NCBI GenBank assembly: GCA_963693365.1
Contig: CAVNZM010000015.1
Location: forward strand, 2,728,001 to 2,792,000
DNA from: Amoebidium appalachense
Taxonomy: Eukaryota > Ichthyosporea
Length of the DNA stretch: 64,000 bases
Reading direction: 5' to 3'
Positions within the stretch are counted from its first letter, which is position 1. Every line of letters starts with the position of its first letter. Below the pieces are notes generated by a model. It saw only the letters and a list, made by a program, of their open reading frames with translations. It ran no database searches and was not told where the DNA came from. Positions 1 to 15,587 of the stretch are shown here, piece by piece. The translations under genes and the position numbers were made by a program.

Positions 1-780
<780 letters not shown>

Positions 781-907
781 ATCGGTGAAATTATCAGCAG
801 GGTTCTGGACATGGCCGGTCTAAGATGCCTTTCGATGCCTCAATTATTATGGCTAGGACCTTTTCTTTCCCTCATTCTTCTTTCAGCCTTTTTCTGATTT
901 TGTGCTC

Positions 908-1063
<156 letters not shown>

Positions 1064-1230
1064 TGTGCGAGTGTGCGTATCTCACTGTGTATGGTGTGTT
1101 TCAGTGTGTGTGTGCGCGCGCGCGCCTGCATGTCTGCATGTGTGTGTGTGTTTGTGTGTGTACGTGCATGTCTGCATGTGCATGTGCATGTGTTTTTATG
1201 TTAATGCACGTGCACACATGCTAGGGGCAC

Positions 1231-2888
1231 AGTACTTTTTGAAGTGAGCCAGCAGTGACTCTGTGGCCATGGCATCGCAATCCACAAGCAGACGGGTGGG
1301 GGTGTCTCCCTCCTTCAGCTCACGTGCATGGTCTAGGGGTAGGTGCACAAAGAGGTCATACAGCACACGTCCCTGCATGGGTTAGAAGAATTAAAATTTA
1401 GACGGTATTCTAAAATAGGGGCATGTGGGCAAAAAAGCCATACAGAACATGGTTCTGCATGGGTTGAAGAATTTTGATGTCGTTTTTTTAAGACATGGGC
1501 AGGTGGGCAAAGTGGTCATATAGTGCACGGTTCTGCATGGGTTAAAGAATTTAAATGTCATTTTTTTTAAAGACAGGGGCAGGTGGGCAAAGTGGTCATA
1601 CAGAACACGGTTCTGCATGGGTTGAAGAATTTAAATGTCATTTTTTTTTAAAGACAGGGGCAGGTGGGCAAAGTGGTCATATAGTACACGGTTCTGCATG
1701 GGTTAAAGAATTTAAATGTCATTTTTTTTAAAGACAGGGGCAGGTGGGCAAAGTGGTCATATAGTACACGGTTCTGCATGGGTTAAAGAATTTAAATGTC
1801 ATTTTTTTTAAAGACAGGGGCAGGTGGGCAAAGTGGTCATATAGTACACCGCTTCTGCATGGGTTAAAGAATTTAAATGTCATTTTTTAAAAGACAGGGG
1901 CAGGTGGGCAAAGTGACACGGTTCTGCATGGGTTGAATTAGTTAGACGGAATATATGTGAATTTCCGTTTATCTGGTACATGAGCAAAAAAAAAAAAAAA
2001 AAAAAAGACAGAAATAAAGAGACTGCGTCAGGGGCTGGTGCACAAACAGGGCAATACAGCACATTCCCCTGCATGGGTTAAAGAATAAAAACGGCATTTC
2101 TCGGTGATTTCGGTGTATGGTAACACATTTCTCGGCTATTCTTTACATGGTAGATGAGTAACATCAAGGGGGGGGGGGGGGGGGGGGGGATGGTATGCGT
2201 TAGATGGTTGGAAATGCGGAGGAGACACCAAAGGACAAAGTAAAAAACATCACAAAAATGAAAAACCCCTGAAATCAAACCATTTGAGCGTGCAGGCAGA
2301 AGACACTTGAGCAGGGGGGTTCCTATGCCTCCACAAGAGAGGGGGGGGGGGGGGGTTTGATCGCGTCATAAAGTACGAGTTACACAATGCAGAATGCAAA
2401 CCATACATAAAGAGTATGCAAATTAAGCAGAGCCCGTCCTCAGGGGGGGGGGGGGGGGGGGGGACTGGGCCGAGGGCAGGTGAACAAAGAGATCATATGG
2501 CACGCCCTGCATCGATTAAATAAAGGATTTAAACGGCATGTCACGGTAAAGCCTTTATATGGCAAATGCGCAACTTCCATGAGAAGAAAAGAGAGCGAAT
2601 TGCACCTTACATTAGGCAAAGTTAATCGTGCTATTTGAAGTCAGCAACATCATGTTGATGAGTGCCTTTTTTTTTTTTTCTTTTTCTTTTTTTTTTTTTT
2701 TTTGGTTGGGGGGGGGGGGGGGGGGGGGGGGGGGGTACAAACCTGCGAGTTCAGCACTGCGGCCCACATGCAGGGGGACTTTGCTGTGACCGAGTTCACA
2801 TCGTTTGTGATCAGGTTTTGAAGAAACTTGGCCGTGTCATTCCCTTTGAGCTCTAACACGGTGCGGTTGGACAGAACAATACGACTGT
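1231..2888 (-). CDS. IBA57: IBA57-like Fe-S cluster assembly protein, two exons (partial)
   Basis: IBA57 is a mitochondrial folate-binding-fold protein (GcvT/YgfZ family) that works with ISCA1/ISCA2 in late 4Fe-4S cluster maturation. Two exons are visible: 2888-2743 and 1372-1231. The first encodes RIVLSNRTVLELKGNDTAKF, then LQNLITNDVNSVTA and ends AAVLNSQ. The second continues GRVLYDLFVHLPL and LLVDCDAMATESLLAHFKKY. Joined in phase 0 they give NSQGRVLYD, matching the conserved N-V-Q-G-R-x-L-Y-D of IBA57 and the later L-L-x-x-C-D strand. The right exon starts mid-codon, so an upstream exon with the start codon and targeting peptide is missing; I could not locate it. The left exon ends in phase 1 at a weak donor (GTGCCC), and the rest of the gene lies off the left edge. 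The intron between them carries the 80-bp array and poly-G described separately. The family call is good; the exact ends are less sure. Confidence 0.8.
1411..1945 (-). repeat. 80-bp tandem array derived from the IBA57 exon start
   Basis: Seven near-identical units begin at about 1411, 1492, 1572, 1653, 1733, 1813 and 1893 (the last about 12 nt shorter). On the minus strand each unit contains the acceptor-like TTAACCCATGCAG followed by about 36 nt that read as NRVLYDHFAHLPL, a degenerate copy of the true exon start at 1372 (GRVLYDLFVHLPL). A T/A-rich filler follows. The array lies immediately upstream, in gene orientation, of the real exon. 80 is not a multiple of three, so inclusion of whole units would shift the frame. 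Confidence 0.9.
2030..2090 (-). repeat. Decayed copy of the IBA57 exon border
   Basis: On the minus strand the stretch reads ACCCATGCAG followed by codons for GNVLYCPVCAPAP, recognisably the same exon-start sequence with substitutions. It stands apart from the main array. Confidence 0.7.
2160..2335 (+). repeat. Dispersed repeat family R2, copy 1
   Basis: Begins with a poly-G run, then GGTTGGAAATGCGGAGG, the CAAAGGACAAAG segment, GTGCAGGCAGAAGACACTTG and a TCCTATGCCTCCAC end. Two further copies lie at about 22150-22320 and 26120-26290. No open frame is carried. A non-autonomous mobile element is the likeliest explanation. Confidence 0.75.
2350..2460 (+). repeat. Dispersed repeat family R1, copy 1
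   Basis: Follows a poly-G run at 2341-2354. It contains AAAGTACGAGTTACAC, GCAGAATGCAAACCATACAT, AAGAGTATGCAAATTAAGCA and GAGCCCGTCCTCAGGGGGG, the ordered segments that define R1 elsewhere in the window (for example 28035-28130 and 28709-28970). Confidence 0.7.
2460..2560 (-). repeat. Second decayed copy of the IBA57 exon border
   Basis: On the minus strand an acceptor-like ATCGATGCAG is followed by codons resembling VPYDLFVHLPSAQ, and downstream bases match the AATTTAAATGTCA filler of the array (here TTTAAACGGCATGTCA on plus). It is probably an older copy of the same unit. Confidence 0.65.
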
Positions 2889-3057
2889 CTGAAATGGGGT
2901 TATGGAGGAGGTGAGGAAACATGATGGCGATGGTAATAATTGCAATGATAGCAACATAAAATAATAATAATATCAATATAAATACAATATATAAAAAATA
3001 GTAGCAGTAATAAGAATTGGGTATGATAACAGTTCTGGACCGTGGCACTGCCTAAGC

Positions 3058-3125
3058 GCGAACACAGTGCGGTTGGACAGAACAATTCGATTGTCTGCGG
3101 TGGGGTTATGGGGAGGGTGAGTGAA
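3058..3125 (-). repeat. Duplicated 5' edge of the upstream IBA57 exon
   Basis: About 60 bp match the true exon start at 2857-2915: the poly-pyrimidine/CAG acceptor region (CATAACCCCACCGCAG) and the first codons, NRIVLSNRTV. After that the copy diverges (FALRQCHGPELL). It lies about 200 bp upstream of the true exon in gene orientation, so it is an intronic exon-edge duplicate, not a second functional exon. Confidence 0.8.
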
Positions 3126-5485
<2,360 letters not shown>

Positions 5486-5894
5486 TTATGTGATAACGCC
5501 TTTGCTAGGCCGCTGTACGTAAGTGTATGGTTACAACGTGCACGTTATGACTTACCTCTCCTAAGACAACGGCCGAGCATTTTTGGTGGATGAGGAATGT
5601 CCCTACACAGTCAAGCTGGCAAGGCTGGTGTCTGACTTGCAGCTGGGCGTGTGCGTGAAAAGAGTAACTAAAAACAACAGATGAAGAGATCAATCTGGCA
5701 CAGACCTACTATCTCAATCTTGCATCTACTTCCTGTGCACTCACGGGTATAACGAAACGTGCTGGTGACACTATGACCGTGCCTTTGTGAAAAAAACGAG
5801 TCACTTGTCGTTTTCCGGATGTTACAATTGCAACTGGTGTGGGGGTAGAACCTCCAGAACCCATTGAGGTGGGGTTCAATATTGCCAATGTCAT
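5486..5894 (-). CDS. Small three-exon gene, unknown 87-aa protein
   Basis: Exons 5894-5745, 5642-5556 and 5512-5486, all phase 0, joined by GTGAGT...CCCAG and GTAAGT...TACAG introns (about 102 and 43 nt). They encode an 87-aa protein starting MTLAILNPTSMGSGGSTPTP, with a basic and aromatic middle (KRQVTRFFHKGTVIV), a Cys-containing segment (HQPCQLDCVGTFLIHQKCSA) and the end RPSKGVIT. An in-frame stop lies a few codons upstream of the ATG, so the start fits, although an acceptor-like TTGTAG just before the ATG leaves an upstream exon possible. The alternating hydrophobic pattern suggests beta strands; there is no signal peptide or membrane helix. I do not recognise the family. The two good donors and intact phases are the main evidence that it is real. 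Confidence 0.5.
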
Positions 5895-6690
<796 letters not shown>

Positions 6691-7992
6691 CTAAAAAAAT
6701 GTGCCGGCTGTTTTACGGCAATTTACATCCTTATCAACTTTTAACCCACCATCATATCTCGTCGACTCTGTTACCGCCACCACAACCTCTGTCTCAGACT
6801 CTTTATCCATCCCGATGTTCACCACCTGCCCCACTCTCTCGTTCTTTACTCCTGCTGCGGTTGTTTCTCTTTCAAACAGCGCACCTATGTCCTCAAGAGC
6901 AACCCCCTTTGTTTCCGGGAGCAAAAACATGACAAACAATACAGAGAGCACACACATACCCGCAAAGAAAAAGAATATCTTGTCTCCAAAAATCTGCAAA
7001 AAATTCAAGAAAAACCTTCCCATGAAGAACCCGCTTGCCCTTGCGGTAAGCCCGCACAAACTCACCGCCGCTGCGCGAACATGGGTCGGGAACAGCTCGG
7101 GAGCAATCATAAACGCAATCGATGCAGGGGCCGTGCCAATGAACGTATACAGGAGGATCATCACCAGGCCAATTTTGTTCCAAACGGGGGAGTGGCTGTT
7201 CATGGCTGACACGGAGGACAGTGCCGCTAGCACCGCCGTTGCACCCCACCCGTAGAGCAGAATACCCCTGTGTGGGTGTTCATGGAAAATGTTTCAGGGT
7301 GCGGGTGTATAAGGAGGGGGAAAGAGTGAAGCAAGACAATGTGTGTGCAAGAGAACTCTGATCAAAGCGAAGCAAGGTTGGACAAAACTACCAGTTAACG
7401 TCACAAAATGTTTCCCTTCAGACCGTAGAAAAAGCGAGAAAACATACACCGCCTAAGGTGCCCAAGCAAATGGAAGTTCCTCACTCACCTCCTGCCAACC
7501 TTCTCGATGAAGTACCCGACGCTCATCATGGAGAGCAGACACAGCACCCCAACCAGCACCGTAGCCAATTCACCATTGTGCAGCCCAACGGACACAAATA
7601 GACTCTTGCTGTAGTATGGAAGGAAGTTTCCACACGTGAACTGGATCAACACGGGCAGAACGTTGCCGAGGATGAGCGGGCGCACATATGCGCGGGTAGA
7701 CGCGAGCTCCCACAGCGAAGAAACGAAGGATGTTTGCTGTACGCTGTCAACCGATGCCTGTACATGTTCGTGACGGGTGGTGGTTGCGAGGGCAGAACGG
7801 GGGCCGCATTAGTGTTAGTAACATTTCAGGCGACATGCTACTTGCTAAGAGTCCCGGAGCGGAGCATCTTTTTCAACTAATCCTTCTCAACTTCCTTGGC
7901 TTTTTCCCATTAGTTTTTCCGCATTATTTTCTTTTTTATTTTTTTTGTTTGGTTTTTTTTTTTGGTTGTGTTTTGTTTTTCTTTTTGGGCGG

Positions 7993-8043
<51 letters not shown>

Positions 8044-8733
8044 CAATGCGTTACCGTACTATGGTGAAGTACACAATCACGAGTGACACCGCAGGACAAA
8101 ACCATGCAGAAAGTTTGAAGAGAGGTTAAAAAAAAAAAAAAAAGAAAGAAAGGAAGGGGGAAAAAGCACACAACAGAAGTAGCCTACCTGTAGAGCAGCC
8201 AGCTCCACCTCCACGGCCTCGCCATTGGTCCTCCCTCTGAGCCTCAACAGTGCTGTCCTTGCCTCCTCCACCCGACCCATAAGCACGTACCACCGCGGAC
8301 TCTCGGGCAGTAGCCATGCCGTGCACAGATGCAACGCCGCAGGCACGCCGGAGAGCAAATACAACAGATGCCATCTTGATGGCGTTCCCAAAACACTGTG
8401 CATGCCCAGAACAAAGCCAAGGATGATGGTCACACCGCTACCAATGAGAGGGATGGTGCCCAGGCGGCCGCGTATTTCCGTGGGGGCGCACTCTTGGATG
8501 AAGATCTGCGCACAGGGCATGTTGAGGCCAAGCGCCAGGCCTGCAAGCGCACGTCCTATGTGCGAGGTCATAGCATTAGTTGCAAGGGGGCGGGGGGGGG
8601 GGGGGGGGGGAAGAAGGGAGGGGACTCGGGGGAGGGGAAGGGGGGAAGGGGTGATGTATGCATTCAGGAGTTCCTGGCATGAAATATGGAGGCCCTGAGC
8701 CTCGTCACAAGTTTCAGGGACAAAATACAAAAG

Positions 8734-8766
<33 letters not shown>

Positions 8767-8772
8767 CCGAAA

Positions 8773-8817
<45 letters not shown>

Positions 8818-9587
8818 GGGGGGTGGTTATGTGCAGCGGGCGACGCAAAAATCAGTCAAATTTTTCCCCTACCCAGTGCTCTTTTTGGAGGCTGTTATCA
8901 AGGCTCGTGCTCTTTTGACCTGGTATCGTTACATGGAACCACGTCCACACAAACAAGCCTTCTCAGTGAAAGTCACCAACTTAAAAGGGTGGCAATCACC
9001 GGATGAAAAATACCTGCAAGCAGCATGCCATACGTGTGGGCAAAGTAGAGCATCAGCGCGCTGGCCAGATAACACGCGTCGTTGAGCATCATGGTCGTGC
9101 GTGGGCCAAATCTCCTCAGCAGCGGCCCAACAAACAGTGAACTCAACATGGCGGCCAGCATGATGTTGCTCACAACGTAGGACCACTGCTCTACCGTTAA
9201 TGGCCTGCCCTCGGATAGAAACCATGTTTCAACTGCGGTGCGTGAGTTGTTGATCACTGCGAGATTGTAGCCGTCGGACAAGGATGGGAGGCTGGATACG
9301 AATGTGGACAGAAGCAACACGGAAACATGTGCATCATTATGTGATAGTGAATCGTTTTTGACAAATTCACGATGTTGGCCTGCAAGCACTTTTGTGCTTG
9401 GCAAGTGGGTTTCCATTCTTGTTTCGTTGATGTTGGCTGTCCCTGTAAGTGAACGTGTGTTTTGGGAGGTAACATCTGGCGGTGGTGTCTTGTAGTTGCT
9501 GCAACTACTGCAACCGTTTGCCACTCTCGGATGAATAATGATTCGTAGCCATAATTTGCAATGCCGTTTACTCTCGATGTTGGTCAT
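6691..9587 (-). CDS. MFS sugar-type transporter, four exons, 588 aa
   Basis: Exons 9587-9014, 8555-8188, 7736-7489 and 7267-6691 join in consistent phases (1, 0, 2) into a 588-aa protein. Family hallmarks of the sugar porter/SV2-type MFS group are present: GRALAGLALGLN after the first exon (about residue 192), PTEIRGRLG (216-224), PESPRW (275-280), IQFTCGNFLPYYS (345-357, the counterpart of QQxxGxNxxxYY), EKVGRRGILLYG (391-402) split by the last intron, APELFPTHVRA (452-462) and PETKG (514-518). The predicted role is uptake or exchange of a sugar, organic cation or similar solute across a membrane; the substrate cannot be read from sequence. The first 65 or so residues before the first helix are polar. 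I chose the ATG at 9587; upstream exons are not excluded. The 8.0-kb and 8.75-kb introns hold poly-G runs of 45 nt or more. Confidence 0.88.
7990..8118. repeat. Poly-G run plus partial R1 element in an MFS intron
   Basis: About 45 consecutive G (7997-8042) followed by GAAGTACACAATCACGAG and CATGCAGAAAG, matching the 5' part of the R1 family. The poly-G/R1 junction is the same arrangement as in other copies. Confidence 0.6.
8738..8815. repeat. Poly-A followed by poly-G in an MFS intron
   Basis: About 28 A (8737-8764) then about 42 G (8774-8815). It separates exon 1 (ending 9014) from exon 2 (starting 8555). Confidence 0.9.
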
Positions 9588-9593
9588 TGACAA

Positions 9594-12500
9594 GGGAACT
9601 ATAACATATGGCTGAGCTTACTTAGCAACTGTCCCGGCTCCGGGAACGGTTGACGTTTCTTGACTGGACTTACTCAAAATGGCAAACGGATGGCAGACCT
9701 CTCACAGCGCACTGGGGATTGAAATCCCGGAGTCGTCGATGGCAATGAAATTCACAGTGAATGTACCGTAGAACGCTGGCAATAAACCATCCCAATCTGA
9801 TGTTGCTCAGGTCCGGCAGGGACCGAGTACTCGGAGTTTTGATGAGTAGGCTGGCTACTATTACAATCTTTTGTAGGTCAGGGCCTATTTAAAAACCAGT
9901 GTGCAAAGTTGGTAAAATACTTTCGGCTGATTCAAAAGTGCAGTAGTGCAGTGGTTGTGCCTAACTTGAATTTTAAGTTTCGATCTCAAAGTTTGAAACC
10001 TGAAATTTTAGTATTACATAATGCCGTCACAAATAGTGACAGTCACGGATAACTATGCAATAGCTTTGCTTGCAGAAGTCTGTCTTCGATTTATGGTGGG
10101 ACCACTGCAGTGGGTGCTGGTAAACAAAGCCAACCACGCGTGAACTGGAGTCGAGAGGTTTTTCACTACATATTTTATTGTGTTCGTCTCTAGGTCAGCT
10201 ACATAATCATGTACAACGCGTGTGGCACTGCCAGCCTAAGGCTCAGGGCTGAGCCTTCCGAGCATTCGGTTGCAGAAGGCTTGCATGCTTGAAGGCTGAG
10301 GCGGCGCCCTTGGCTTGGGTGGGCTTCGCACCGAGTGCGCGTGATCATGATGCATATGATTCGCCACCGTATGCGCTCTAGGCCCGGGGGCCGGGATCGC
10401 TGTTTTATTGTGAGCGTCTGGAGCATTATAATTCATTGGGCATTAGCTCAGTATGTTGCTTCCAAGCTAACAGTGGCTTGGAAAGTTTGATTAATACTTC
10501 CATGTAAAACTGAACACGCAATTTTTTGTTGTTGTTGTTGTTGTTGTTGTTGTTTTTAGCCTGTTCAGCTTCGAACAATCGACTCGCTCGACTCCGATCG
10601 TGATGTCACGCGTACGATCATACATGTACACGGTGCACGCGTATCATCCGAATGCACGGAGAGACTCAGAGGGCAAATGCCTGGTTACAATCCCAAATGC
10701 CTGCCTATTGTACATGTAGAAGGAAATCATTGCACGAGCGCTAGCACTGCATGATATTGATGCACGCGCGAGGTTCGACGGACTATTACTCAATTACCAA
10801 TTGAGTTTTCTCTCTGATATATATAGAAGGAAAGCTCCTGGAAAGGGCCTCGAAACGGTATCGGATAAACACGTGTGTCACGTACTCGGTATTTAGTAAT
10901 TAGTAAATAGTAACTGGTAATTAGTAGTAATTACGTAGGGCTATTAGCATGCTCATGCACGTGAGGATTTTCGTGCGGGGGAGCCGCGGCCCACAATGCG
11001 CCACAGCATGATTCGGCCAGCCTCCCATGGCCAGGGGGCCGGCAGGTGAGCTTTTCCCGAGATGCCTTCCATAAAGTGCCCCTAGCTTTATTAGGTTAGA
11101 AACATTACCTTATCATCCAGTGACTAGAGTGGCGCAAAATCCCTTAAAAAGATAAGTCTGTGGCCCTTTTAGGGCCATTCAGGGGGGGAAAGTTGCTAAA
11201 GTAGCAGTAACCAAAACCATTTTCACACCCTGGATTCCTGGATTCGAGTCCGACTGATAAGGTGGAAAATAGGTCGCCGTCACGGCCATCTAGAAACACC
11301 CGCCGTATACCGTTGGATTGTTGGGAAGGGGGTCGCGGAGGTGAATCGTAGGATTCATTTCTCCCCTGCTTATGTACGCGTATCACCAGGAGACCACTGA
11401 TGAGCCAGAGGTTTAAATGAGATATCTTGTATTAGCCGAAAAATAAAAACAAACTGTATTGTCTTTTACGAATGTCAAGACGACGCGTAGAAATACATAC
11501 ACAAGTTACATAGTATTGTGGTGTGTGGGAAATTTCATCTCCATTTAATCTCGGCCGAGCCTCGGCGTACCAGCATGATCTTTTTTTTATATTTGCATGC
11601 AGGGCCGCCGCTGAAAACGTCTATATTCCTACTTTTTTATTGTTTTATAAACTTTTTTAGGGGAAGCGTATGTTTCATGTAATCTAGTTATCATGTGTAT
11701 TATTATATTCTTGTGGATGGAAATACTGTTCACGAGCGATCGCGACGTGTTACTCTGGCATGTCAAACTCAAGCTCGTTGGTGGGCGACGGTGGATTACA
11801 CGATGGAAAAGCCCCTACTTATTCAATATCAAGGCTTATGTATTTTTATGACAAACAAGGTAAAACTTCTCTCTCCCCAAAATACATACTGACTTTGTGG
11901 AACTACAAACTGAAAATCAGCGGATACATCAAATGTTGAGCGGAGCAAATTCTTTAGGTGATGTTTTATCACAGTTTATATCCCATTCACTGTAAACCGT
12001 GATTTTTCACCAATCGGTAGGAGAGGCAGATGTCCGCGTGCCCAGGAATTTCTGTAAAATATTTTTGGAGGCAAGAGCGATGCAGAGCATTCTCTTTAAA
12101 ACTTTCCGTACAAGTTTGACAAGGTAGGTTTGCTACCCCAATAAGTAGCTTTTGCATCTTGACAGCCAGCAAACACCGTTTAAATTTAAATAAACAATAT
12201 TTACTACCTATTGTTTGCTAATTCACGTGGCTGACAAGATGCGTTTTCACTCTATGCAATTCACCCTTCATGATAATTGTTTGGTAGTGAACTCACCAAC
12301 AAAGCTCAGGTCACGCACTATTCTAACCAGCATGCCGCTCAGCTGCCCAGGCCAGTAGTGATAGGGAGCATACATCAACCAATCATGGAACGCCAAAGAT
12401 GTACACCGGCGTCGATACCATGTTTGCTAAAAGGCTCTGTCCAGATAGAGAGCGAAGTAACGATCGTCAACCAATCATGCGCAACTCTAAAACAAATCGC

Positions 12501-13389
12501 GGCAAGACCATTCGTCAACATTGAACGATCCAGCGTGATCTCGTATTGCTATTCTTCATCCATTCCCGAAAGCATGCGCGAACTGTAGAAACGTGCTCAC
12601 GCACCACTTGCCATAACTACATGATATTGTGATCCGGTGCCTTAACTTTCTTTCGGAGCTACCGATGCTAGCATCTGCTTACCCATAATATGTATTAGGG
12701 GTGTCAGATACTACGATGGCGCTCATTGTTGCCTAGCATGTACATATGTCACTGGCTGCATTTGATTGGCTGTGCTGGAAAACGCAGTAGGCCGTCGAAT
12801 GTGGCTGGGCCTCACGCAATAAAAAGTGTGTAAACCCCATAACTACATGGTAGATATGAGGTGACATATAAGCCGGGTGGTTTGGGGGGATCCGTTAAGC
12901 TTTCCTCACGAGTCGAGCAACCGTGTTCGGGAACTTGGGAACAAAATCAGGAGAGATGGGGAAATCATAATAGGCTTGCAATATGTCCCTTACAGCCTTA
13001 GGCCATGCATTAATCCAGCAGTATATGTTGTTAGTTTCATGAAATGCGGCTCTGAACCATATTCTACATGCACGTACACCACCAAGCTCATATTACGAAT
13101 GGACCAATCAATAGCCCCCAAACAATGTTCTAACTTCTGGCCTCTTGTATATTTGGTAGATCGGTCATCTAATCAAATGTGTGCACAGCTAACCGTATAT
13201 GGATTGATTTTCCCGCCTTTTTTCTTTACGCAAAAAGAAGAAGAAAAATAAACACTCGCGGGGAAAAAAAAACAAGCTGAGGCGACTGACGCCGAAACAG
13301 TCACTTGCTGTAAAAGAGAAAAGTTAGAGATCACTGACTTTTTCGCACCTGGCAAACACACACACACACAAGCAAGCGCAAAGCAACAA

Positions 13390-13420
<31 letters not shown>
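9594..13420. other. Intergenic region, mostly unique sequence
   Basis: About 3.8 kb of moderate-complexity DNA with almost none of the homopolymer or microsatellite load seen elsewhere (only a short (GTT)n at about 10526-10553 and CA repeats just before 13421). It presumably holds the promoters of the divergent MFS and MST genes. Short open frames at 12277-12588 and 12877-13251 lack ATG starts at their beginnings and show no recognisable motif, so I do not call them. Confidence 0.6.
13389..13417. repeat. (CA)n in the 5' leader of the sulfurtransferase gene
   Basis: A (CA)n run ends 3 nt before the start codon. It probably lies in the transcribed leader because no splice acceptor separates it from the ATG. 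Confidence 0.8.
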
Positions 13421-13423
<3 letters not shown>

Positions 13424-14299
13424 CTCCGCGCGCCCGTCGTTTCAGCCGAATGGCTGGCTAAGCGGCTCCTTGTAGATAAGGCAGCCACGGTGAAGGTCAT
13501 CGATGCATCCTGGCACATGCCCGCACAAAAACGTGACCCACACAAAGAGTTCCTGAGCGAGCACATCCCCGGGGCCCAGTTTCTGGACATTGACAAGGTG
13601 GCCGACCTTAAGCATCCCGTTCCACACATGCTCCCCACCGCCAAGGTTTTTGAACAGGCTATGGAGAGAATGGGAATTAACAGCGGTGATGATGTGATCG
13701 TTTACGACACGGTGGGTGTGGCGGCTGCGTCTAGGACGTGGTGGGCCCTGCGTGCGTTCGGACACGACCAGGTGGCAATCATGAACGGGGGTCTTCCGGC
13801 TTGGAAGGCGGGCGGAAACCCTATTGAGACGGGCGAGCCCAAACAGCCTACCCCGGGTAATTTCAAGGCCTCTTTCCGGCGTAAAATGGTTGCAGACAAG
13901 CAAGACGTCCTTGCAAACGCCCTGAACATCACTCCGCATTTTCAGCTTGCGGACGCTCGCGCACCCAAGGGCAGGTGGGAGGGGACCACCCCCGAGCCAC
14001 GTCCAGGCCTCGAAAATGGCCACATTCCACACAGTGTGTCTGTTCCCTGGACTGAGCTGTGCAACTCAACGCCAAACGGCATGTTCCTGAAAGACAAGGA
14101 GGAGATCGAGGCCATCTTCAAGAAAGCGAACATTGACCTTTCTGCGCCCCTCACTACGAGCTGTGGGTCGGGTCTTACTGCGTGTGTGCTTGCGCTTGGT
14201 GCGTTTGTGTGCGGCAAGAAGGATGTGGCTGTGTATGATGGGTCCTGGACTGAGTGGGCTCTGGACCCCGAGACCCCCAAGCTGAAAATTAGCAAGTAA
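13421..14299 (+). CDS. 3-mercaptopyruvate sulfurtransferase
   Basis: A 292-aa intronless gene with two rhodanese domains. The enzyme moves sulfane sulfur from 3-mercaptopyruvate to thiol acceptors (thioredoxin, cyanide), giving pyruvate, and contributes to cysteine catabolism and H2S formation. The N-terminal domain (about 8-138) has the structural DASWHMP and GGLPAWKAGG segments. The C-terminal domain (about 165-292) has DARAPKGRWEGTTPEPRPG (178-196), HIPHSVSVPW, and the active loop CGSGLTAC at 248-255 with Cys248 as nucleophile. CGSG rather than CRKG in this loop is the known mark of MST over thiosulfate sulfurtransferase (rhodanese). The length is normal. There is no clear targeting peptide ahead of the domain, so cytosolic location is possible. 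The start ATG directly follows a (CA)n tract in the leader. Confidence 0.92.
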
Positions 14300-15143
14300 G
14301 AGGGAAAGGGGGGGGGGGTCTTTTGTTGTGGTGGCTGGTGAAATTTCCTTGTATGAGTAAGTGTATGTAGAGGTAGTGCTAGGTAACTCTAGTGCGGCGC
14401 GGGACAGCACTGGGTTTGAAAGGGCTTCTTGTTTGGATGATGATTGCATAGAAGTTTTTTCCTGTAATAAAGGAACCTCAGTTCGTGCCACGTTTGTTCT
14501 TGTTCCAGTGGTGCCAGGGTATGCACTATGTACCACGATCACGGACGTGTGCGCGCTCATACACGCCCACCCACCTGCAAACGCACTCGAGCACACGGAT
14601 GTATGCTCCTCGCACTCATGTGCGTGTGTGTGCGTGTGCGTGTGAGCACACACACACACATACACAGGCAGACACACACACGCACACACACAGGCACACA
14701 GGCACACCTCACTTGTGCCTGTACACACATTATACATTGGCATATTTTGTTTTCGCGTGGAGTATCGGGTTTCGCTCTTTCCTGTTTCATGTTACATCTT
14801 TTTTTCTTGCTCGACAAGCTCTTTAGTATGGTTGGTTGTACACACGTTGCACACTCTTTCACTTTCATCTTTGGGCTACTGAGCTACTCCTGTGTACCTA
14901 GTAACCATGGTAAATATGTTAAGTACCTGGTCCGGTTTTTCTTTTTTTTCTGGCATAGATGCAATTTGGTATACCTATAACCTTTTATGAGGGATGTATT
15001 TTGATTATGCGTTTTGATGTAAGAGCTGTAGTTTGATACTATTGGCGACTGTTTACTTTTGAAGATAAACGAGGTTTGAAAATGCGCAAAATGCAATTAA
15101 GTTCATTTTTAGTCTGCAAAGCTTGTGCGCTGCTCCCTGCCCC

Positions 15144-15180
<37 letters not shown>

Positions 15181-15497
15181 CCACCCATCCACACCACCCA
15201 CGAAGAGGAAAAAAGCCACCACCTACATCCACACCTACACCAACCCCGCAACACACACACGCGCAGACACCAAACCGTGATAGACCAGCTCCAGCCTATA
15301 ATGTATCATTATCCCCTCCCCCTTTCCCCCCCTCCCCCTCCCCCACCCCACCCCTACACCCCCCACCCTTCTCGGCCCAATTCTCTCTGGTTTTATTCCT
15401 GAACACACACCATGAAGGGGAACCGCTTCAACTATTCAGCTACTTCCTAAGCTTGCTCCACAACGTGCTCTGGGTTGCTCCACAACGTGCTCTGGGG

Positions 15498-15587
<90 letters not shown>

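Noticed and set aside
11230-11260. GATTCGAGTCC resembling a tRNA B box
   Set aside because: No matching A box, acceptor stem or anticodon arm could be laid out around it.
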